A stretch of DNA of 60,609 nucleotides from a virus, in the IMG/VR virus record IMGVR_UViG_3300027749_000121, positions 1-60,609 of that record; one strand, 5' to 3'. Positions within the stretch are counted from its first letter, which is position 1, and the number at the start of each line of letters is the position of its first letter. Made by a program: the position numbers and the translations under genes. Positions 56,487-60,609 of the stretch are shown in pieces. The notes under the pieces are model-generated. The model saw only the letters and a program-made list of their open reading frames with translations. It searched no databases and was not told the origin of the DNA.

Positions 56487-56954
56487 TTACGCAATCCGCA
56501 ACAATCCAGTAGTCGCATCATTAGTGGGCATAGTCAGTGAAAACGTACCAGCAGTCACCGTCTGCGCTGTAAAAGTAAATACAGCCACAGCGTTCTTACC
56601 TGAGTTTGTATTGTTATACAAAAGCATGGCATCAAAAGAAGTTGATAAAGTAACTGTTGTATACGTAATACTTGCCGAAGGTGTTAAGTAAGATGTAGTT
56701 GTGGTATTGGCTGGAGCCGTACCAAACGTAACTGTAACACCGCCAGCGGTATATCCTGTACCAGACACTTCAGTTACTGCGCCCGTGTAAGACGTTGTAG
56801 TGGTTCCCAGTGAACTTGCCGCCGTATACAAAGCCGCTTTAAACACATCAGCCGTAGCCGCAGTGTGTGCTGGTATGCCTGTAGCGTTAAAAGCGTGAAC
56901 CGCATTGAACAAGTCAACCTTGAACGAGTTGGTCATACATTGTGTATTTGCCAT
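56487..56954 (-). CDS. Virion protein, paralogue of the gene at 57146
   Basis: The 155-residue protein has the same architecture as the product of 57146-57565: TNSFKVDLFNAVHAFN, a VFKAALYTAAS motif, a Thr/Gly-rich body and a final ALYNN- or SLTMPTNDATT-type strand. It probably arose by duplication with one small gene between. The beta-rich composition suggests a structural role. Confidence 0.6.
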   Translation of the reverse strand: MANTQCMTNSFKVDLFNAVHAFNATGIPAHTAATADVFKAALYTAASSLGTTTTSYTGAVTEVSGTGYTAGGVTVTFGTAPANTTTTSYLTPSASITYTTVTLSTSFDAMLLYNNTNSGKNAVAVFTFTAQTVTAGTFSLTMPTNDATTGLLRIA

Positions 56955-56963
56955 GATTTTTCC

Positions 56964-57149
56964 TTAAAATTTAGCAGTTTCACCAAAACTTACAACCGCA
57001 CGTTTTAATTGTACGTGCGCCGAACGGTGAACTAGTTCACCCTCTAACCAATACTCCACCCATGTGGTAGTTTCGTTATCATTATCAATGGTTCCCTCAC
57101 GCTTTTCAAGCAATGATTCGTCCATATCACCTTTGGTTGTGGTAATCAA
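56964..57149 (-). CDS. Small unknown protein between two paralogues
   Basis: The 61-residue protein is acidic and polar (MDESLLEKREGTIDNDNETT) with a strand segment WVEYWLEGELVHRSAH. Its start overlaps the stop of the paralogue gene by four bases. Function unknown. Confidence 0.55.
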   Translation of the reverse strand: MITTTKGDMDESLLEKREGTIDNDNETTTWVEYWLEGELVHRSAHVQLKRAVVSFGETAKF

Positions 57150-57565
57150 TTTGAACTCCTGATAAGAGCCGCCGTAGCGGTGTTTGCGGGCATGGTAATT
57201 GTAAATGTAACGGTAGATGTTTTGTCAGAACCAAAGTCCAGAACAGCTATGGATTTGTTGCCTTGGCTAGAGTTGTAAATCAACGCACACCTTGCTGTTA
57301 ATGCGGCAGTCCAAGCTATATCTGGGAAACCCACATAAGCTGTGTAATCAGAGGATGCCACTGTAATAGGCGTCAATGTCGCCCCACCAGCAGAGTAAGT
57401 GCCTGTATTAGCTACTTCGTTTGTAGCTGAATACGCCGTGGTTGTTTCATTTAAATCCGCGCTGGCTGTGTACAGAGCAATCTTGATAACGTCAGTCGTT
57501 AAGTCGTGTATACCTTGATAAAGCTCTGCCTTAAAACTGGTAGTCTGGGTCTGAATAATCGACAT
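57146..57565 (-). CDS. Virion protein, paralogue of the gene at 56487
   Basis: The 139-residue protein begins with TTSFKAELYQGIHDL and VIKIALYTASADLNE, then a beta-rich body (YSAGGATLTPITVASSDYTA) and ends TITMPANTATAALIR. These match the paralogue at 56487. It directly follows the adaptor-like gene by one base, so a tail or head-completion role is possible. Confidence 0.6.
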   Translation of the reverse strand: MSIIQTQTTSFKAELYQGIHDLTTDVIKIALYTASADLNETTTAYSATNEVANTGTYSAGGATLTPITVASSDYTAYVGFPDIAWTAALTARCALIYNSSQGNKSIAVLDFGSDKTSTVTFTITMPANTATAALIRSSN

Positions 57566-57566
57566 A

Positions 57567-58481
57567 TCAAGTTACCTTCTGACGGAACTGACCAGAACGG
57601 TAAGCGTCTTGACGCTCCATACCATCACCCAAACGCTTAGCCAATGCAAGAGCTTCCATGAATTTCTGGTTATACAAGCCCATCATGTCTTGCTCACCCT
57701 TCATGTAGGTGTAAGCCTCAACCAAAGATGCGTACAAGAGCACGGGGTCAAAGTTATCACCTAGCCAAGACGTACCGCCTGAGTTAGTTACAGAAGCAAC
57801 AGGAACGGAAAAACCAGAACCTGTCCCGCCAATATTGGTTGCAGCAGCAGATAACGTATTTGCAACACTGTACTGCGCACCGCCGTCTGTAATGGTTACG
57901 GCTGTTACTACGCCGCCAGCAACGGTAATTGTCGCCAACGCACCACTGCCAGAACCGCCCGTTAAAGGTATATCAAAGTATGTACCGGCTGTGTATGCGC
58001 TTCCGCCAGTAACAGCTCCTAATGTAGCCACAGGACTTTGCACAATTGAAGGCGGGTAGAAGAAATAATGAAGCTCGGAACTGTATCCCGCATCTGGCGT
58101 AGGGCCGAGAATAAAAGTCAACTCGGCTGCGTTATCTGAACGGGGGCCAAACAGTGCGTAGTACTTAGGGATCCCTGTGTCTGTGGGCTGTGGATACGCC
58201 TGCCGGATGAAGTTAACATCTTTGTTCAACAGATACTCGTACTCACCACTGGCGTTAATAACCGCCAATGAATACACCGCTAAGAAGTCCGTAGGACACT
58301 GCAAGTACTTGTTGTTTGTAGTCATTACCCCTGTCACGTTACTGCGCAAAGACGGAAACTGCACTGAGTTGTAAATGCGCTGCTCAGCCTGCGTAACAAA
58401 CACAGGAATATTAGCCACGAAATCTGCTTCCGTGTTCTCCGTGTACGCTTGGATCGCGTTGCTGAGTTGCGTGTAATTCAT
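57567..58481 (-). CDS. Head-to-tail adaptor-like virion protein
   Basis: The 304-residue protein has a helical N-terminus (YTQLSNAIQAYTENTEADFV) and a conserved QAEQRIYNSVQFPSLRSNV, resembling phage head-tail adaptor or tail tube-like proteins. Residues about 155-235 are a Gly/Thr-rich beta insert (GGSAYTAGTYFDIPLTGGSG). The C-terminal helix includes LYASLVEAYTYMKGEQDMM. It lies among other head-tail candidates at the start of the tail gene set. Confidence 0.65.
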   Translation of the reverse strand: MNYTQLSNAIQAYTENTEADFVANIPVFVTQAEQRIYNSVQFPSLRSNVTGVMTTNNKYLQCPTDFLAVYSLAVINASGEYEYLLNKDVNFIRQAYPQPTDTGIPKYYALFGPRSDNAAELTFILGPTPDAGYSSELHYFFYPPSIVQSPVATLGAVTGGSAYTAGTYFDIPLTGGSGSGALATITVAGGVVTAVTITDGGAQYSVANTLSAAATNIGGTGSGFSVPVASVTNSGGTSWLGDNFDPVLLYASLVEAYTYMKGEQDMMGLYNQKFMEALALAKRLGDGMERQDAYRSGQFRQKVT

Positions 58482-58723
58482 GCCATCGGGCCTCGGGCTG
58501 TAATGCCTTTGGTTGCCGCGCCGTTACCACGGGTGACGATGCCAGATGTCTTAGTAGGCTCGTTACCAGCGGATTTGCTGATATTGCCAACGCTTACATC
58601 GTAGTTTTCAAGTTTACTACGGTTTGGGGGAATGCCGGGGTTTTCAGATATGCCCACAGGCTTGCCATCCATTGTGTGTGGCTTGGCGTAAGCAGAAGCT
58701 GGGAGGTTGTTAATTTTGGCCAT
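58478..58723 (-). CDS. Small unknown virion-cluster protein
   Basis: I use ATG 58723, not the longer frame from 58771. The 81-residue protein is hydrophilic and ends with a Gly-rich GNGAATKGITARGPM. It resembles other small Lys/Gly-rich proteins in this region and overlaps the next gene by four bases. Function unknown. Confidence 0.55.
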   Translation of the reverse strand: MAKINNLPASAYAKPHTMDGKPVGISENPGIPPNRSKLENYDVSVGNISKSAGNEPTKTSGIVTRGNGAATKGITARGPMA

Positions 58724-58727
58724 GATA

Positions 58728-58925
58728 TTAACCTGTGGTTTGATTTTTAGCGCGAGCCAAGTTACGGCCATACTGCATGGCTTGATCGGTTGTTACGCCG
58801 CCTTTAGCTAGCTTTAAGGATGTGCCCTTGCCGCCCTTGTGCTCTTGCTTGTCATGCTGTTTGAACGCTTTTTTAATCAAAGCAACGTCTTGCTTCTTGT
58901 CTGACTTCATGTCTTCTTTTGCCAT
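58728..58925 (-). CDS. Small Lys-rich unknown protein
   Basis: The 65-residue protein is Lys/Gln-rich (MAKEDMKSDKKQDVALIKKA) with HKGGKGTSLKLAKGG. I associate this pattern with small proteins coded near tail adaptor genes in aquatic phages. A structural or DNA-associated role is unknown. Confidence 0.6.
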   Translation of the reverse strand: MAKEDMKSDKKQDVALIKKAFKQHDKQEHKGGKGTSLKLAKGGVTTDQAMQYGRNLARAKNQTTG

Positions 58926-58934
58926 ATTAAGCTC

Positions 58935-59324
58935 CTATGAAACTGTTACCGTAACTGTACCAACATATGTCGTTGCCACCAAGTAGTTTGGTGTCAAAAA
59001 TGTATCAAAATTAGTTGCCCCACCTACTGGGTTCCAACCCCACTGAACATCCCGCGAACCGCCAGTCAGACTGCCAGTGGCGCTTACCCCTGCCGTAACG
59101 TATGTTGTGTCCTTACGGGGATTACGCACCGCCTGTGGATCATCTACTGGGTACATACCCAACTGCAACTGCGGCTGATCTGGATCCCAGCACGTAGGGC
59201 ACACCATCAAATTGTAAAGCTTTGTCTTGATAACTTCTTTTCTCAAAGCCGTTAATTTAAACTGTTGACCACACCTATCGCACATGGCGATACTGTTTTT
59301 ACCAGAAGCAAAGCGATTGCCCAT
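58935..59324 (-). CDS. Zinc-ribbon-like virion protein
   Basis: The 129-residue protein has two C-x2-C pairs (CDRCGQQFKLTAL and CPTCWDPD), a common zinc ribbon layout, followed by a C-terminal beta-rich tail with AGVSATGSLTGGS, related to the repeat unit of the gene at 55598. It lies next to the adaptor-like gene and may be a minor head or tail protein. Confidence 0.6.
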   Translation of the reverse strand: MGNRFASGKNSIAMCDRCGQQFKLTALRKEVIKTKLYNLMVCPTCWDPDQPQLQLGMYPVDDPQAVRNPRKDTTYVTAGVSATGSLTGGSRDVQWGWNPVGGATNFDTFLTPNYLVATTYVGTVTVTVS

Positions 59325-60254
59325 TTACGTGCCACTACCAATAAACATTTGCCTCGGAACAAAACGAACCGAAGCCTTCTCACGATCTTCATCAGCGGCC
59401 AACTGCCAAGCTTCATCGTACTGTTGTTTCAGGACGTCCAGACGCTGCGCCCCTTCTGGGATTTTTAACGCCAAATAGTAGGCCAAGCCTGCCACCATAC
59501 AGGGCAGGAAACGGAAAGGTACATCCAGCGTACGTACGCCCCCGCCAGCATCATCAATACGGCGCATGCGCCAGTAAACAAACTGATACGTTGTACTATT
59601 GTCTGGGGTTGGCCAGACGGTCACAGAGGGCAGATTCTGCATGTACGCAGACACGCCTGTTGAGTGTGCTGCTGCGGTTGTGCCGTTCTGTCCACGGAAG
59701 CAGTTGTAAAGCACGTTGCCAGAAATGTAGCCGTACTGAATAGTCTCAGACTCAATTAGTAAAAACCCTGTAGCTGAAAGTCCAGACGCTGAAGTCAATG
59801 TGATTGTGGTGGCTGTGGCACTAATACCGCCGTTAAGCGTTGTGCCAATCGAAGAAGTCTGGCCATCCAAACGCTGATACCACACCTGAATCGGGCGGGC
59901 TTGTTGCAGTTTGTTGGGGATCGTGGCATAGGTAGAAACACTGATACGTGTGATGGTCAGGTCAGCTTGCGTAGATGCGCTACCCGCGCCCGTGCGAATG
60001 ACATGCTCAAGTAGATCCACCGTATCTACGGGTAACGCGTAGTTGTTCAGACCCGGAGTCAGGTTAATTGTCCCCTGCTCAAACGTCCACATGTTGACAC
60101 CGCGGTTTGCCCAATCAGCAAACATCAAATTCAATGAACGACGTGCTGTACGTAAATCGTAGCCCGTACGCAACTCCGAACCGGCGCGTTCAAACGCTTC
60201 CTCAACTAATTCAGTGAGGTCAAGGTTAAACGCTGCGGTTCCTGAAGTGGTCAT
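59325..60254 (-). CDS. Head-tail adaptor-like protein (P22 gp4 type)
   Basis: The 309-residue protein starts FNLDLTELVEEAFERAGSEL and continues with LRTARRSLNLMFADWANRGV and NMWTFEQGTINLTPGLNNYA, a pattern I know from podovirus adaptor proteins that extend the portal. A beta insert of about residues 135-200 (GGISATATTITLTSASGLSA) and a C-terminal helix (EGAQRLDVLKQQYDEAWQLA) follow. Both ends overlap or abut neighbours. Confidence 0.75.
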   Translation of the reverse strand: MTTSGTAAFNLDLTELVEEAFERAGSELRTGYDLRTARRSLNLMFADWANRGVNMWTFEQGTINLTPGLNNYALPVDTVDLLEHVIRTGAGSASTQADLTITRISVSTYATIPNKLQQARPIQVWYQRLDGQTSSIGTTLNGGISATATTITLTSASGLSATGFLLIESETIQYGYISGNVLYNCFRGQNGTTAAAHSTGVSAYMQNLPSVTVWPTPDNSTTYQFVYWRMRRIDDAGGGVRTLDVPFRFLPCMVAGLAYYLALKIPEGAQRLDVLKQQYDEAWQLAADEDREKASVRFVPRQMFIGSGT

Positions 60255-60427
60255 TTAAAGCTCTTAAGAGTTTTAGCCAAACGCGCACGCTGCCCCATTT
60301 TACCGGGTTGTTTTGCAGCGGCGTTTAGCTTCTTTGCAGAAATCTTTTCACCAGCTTTTACGCCCAAAGATGCACGCAGTGCACCGGGCTTTTTGATTGC
60401 GTCTTGAATAAAGTTCTTAGTAGCCAT
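60251..60427 (-). CDS. 58-residue basic protein
   Basis: The ORF starts at ATG 60427 and stops at 60251, overlapping the adaptor-like gene by four bases (ATGA). The product is very basic, with MATKNFIQDAIKKPGALRAS and AKKLNAAAKQPGKMG, like small Lys-rich virion or DNA-associated phage proteins. It also overlaps the partial gene upstream by one base (TAATG). Confidence 0.6.
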   Translation of the reverse strand: MATKNFIQDAIKKPGALRASLGVKAGEKISAKKLNAAAKQPGKMGQRARLAKTLKSFK

Positions 60428-60609
60428 TATCTAAATCCTGCCGTTTTCTTTGCAATAGTCTTAGGTTGCGCTACGAATTGTTTGCCGGCGGCTTTTCCGG
60501 CTCGCTTGGCTTTGGTCGTCGCAGCGTACTCACTAGGGCTGAGACTTTTGATCGCAGCGCTTGGAAGGTATCTTTCACCAGTGTCAGAAGATTTTTTACC
60601 ACTTTTGGT
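60427..60609 (-). CDS. Partial small basic protein, 5' end beyond the window
   Basis: Sixty codons ending with TAA at 60427 are visible; the start is outside the window. The peptide has SGKKSSDTGERYLPSAAIKS and SPSEYAATTKAKRAGKAAGK, a pattern I recognise from small aquatic-phage proteins usually 60-70 residues long, so only a few residues are probably missing. It could join the partial gene at 1-296 in a circular genome, but the frames then differ by one base. Confidence 0.6.
   Translation of the reverse strand, partial: TKSGKKSSDTGERYLPSAAIKSLSPSEYAATTKAKRAGKAAGKQFVAQPKTIAKKTAGFR

Noticed and set aside
1-60609. tRNA, integrase, attachment site, insertion sequence or CRISPR array
   Set aside because: None was recognised by eye on either strand; a dedicated tRNA search was not possible here.

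Overview
This window looks like a nearly complete genome of a tailed double-stranded DNA phage, most likely podovirus-like. No host genes, rRNA, tRNA, integrase, insertion sequence or CRISPR array were recognised. The virion genes include a large portal, a scaffold, an HK97-like major capsid protein, adaptor-like proteins, very large internal or ejection proteins and fibres. No sheath, baseplate or tape-measure gene was seen. The gene content and many small proteins resemble uncultivated phages of aquatic bacteria, but that comparison is from memory. Nothing in the sequence names a host. A GH24 lysozyme with holin-like proteins points weakly to a Gram-negative one.

Layout. Minus-strand genes from 12409 down to 1 form the packaging and head module: terminase subunits, portal, a GroES-like protein, scaffold, decoration-like protein and capsid, followed by structural proteins, a glycosyltransferase and small proteins. 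A short plus-strand cassette (GNAT acetyltransferase and HNH nuclease, 2699-3509) interrupts it. If the molecule is circular, the same minus-strand order continues at 60609 and runs down to 32991: adaptor-like proteins, repeat-rich virion proteins, fibre and Gly-rich adhesin, a 2OG oxygenase, lysis genes, a tail hub-like protein, and internal proteins ending in a 2880-residue polyvalent protein. Plus-strand genes from 12768 to 33058 form the other arm: many small unknown genes, an amidoligase plus class II glutamine amidotransferase pair, regulators, a PolA DNA polymerase, a Cas4/RecB-like nuclease, an SF2 helicase, an SSB-like protein and a PrimPol-helicase. There is thus one divergent control region (12.33-12.77 kb) and one convergent point (about 33 kb).

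The most unusual features are non-coding or accessory and lie between 12.4 and 20 kb. (1) Seven near-identical 16-bp palindromes, GGGGAAA-NN-TTTCCCC, sit between early genes. (2) A second motif, TCAATAATC, forms a perfect 20-bp palindrome and recurs singly over 1.6 kb around a gene-free AT-rich stretch, a candidate origin or operator array. (3) A dyad TGTC-N8-GACA occurs three times, once over the early promoter. (4) The early leader is G-quadruplex-prone. (5) The amidoligase and amidotransferase pair predicts a small peptide- or metabolite-modifying system.

Functions given below rest on motif recognition by eye. No database search was run. Many small genes remain of unknown function.
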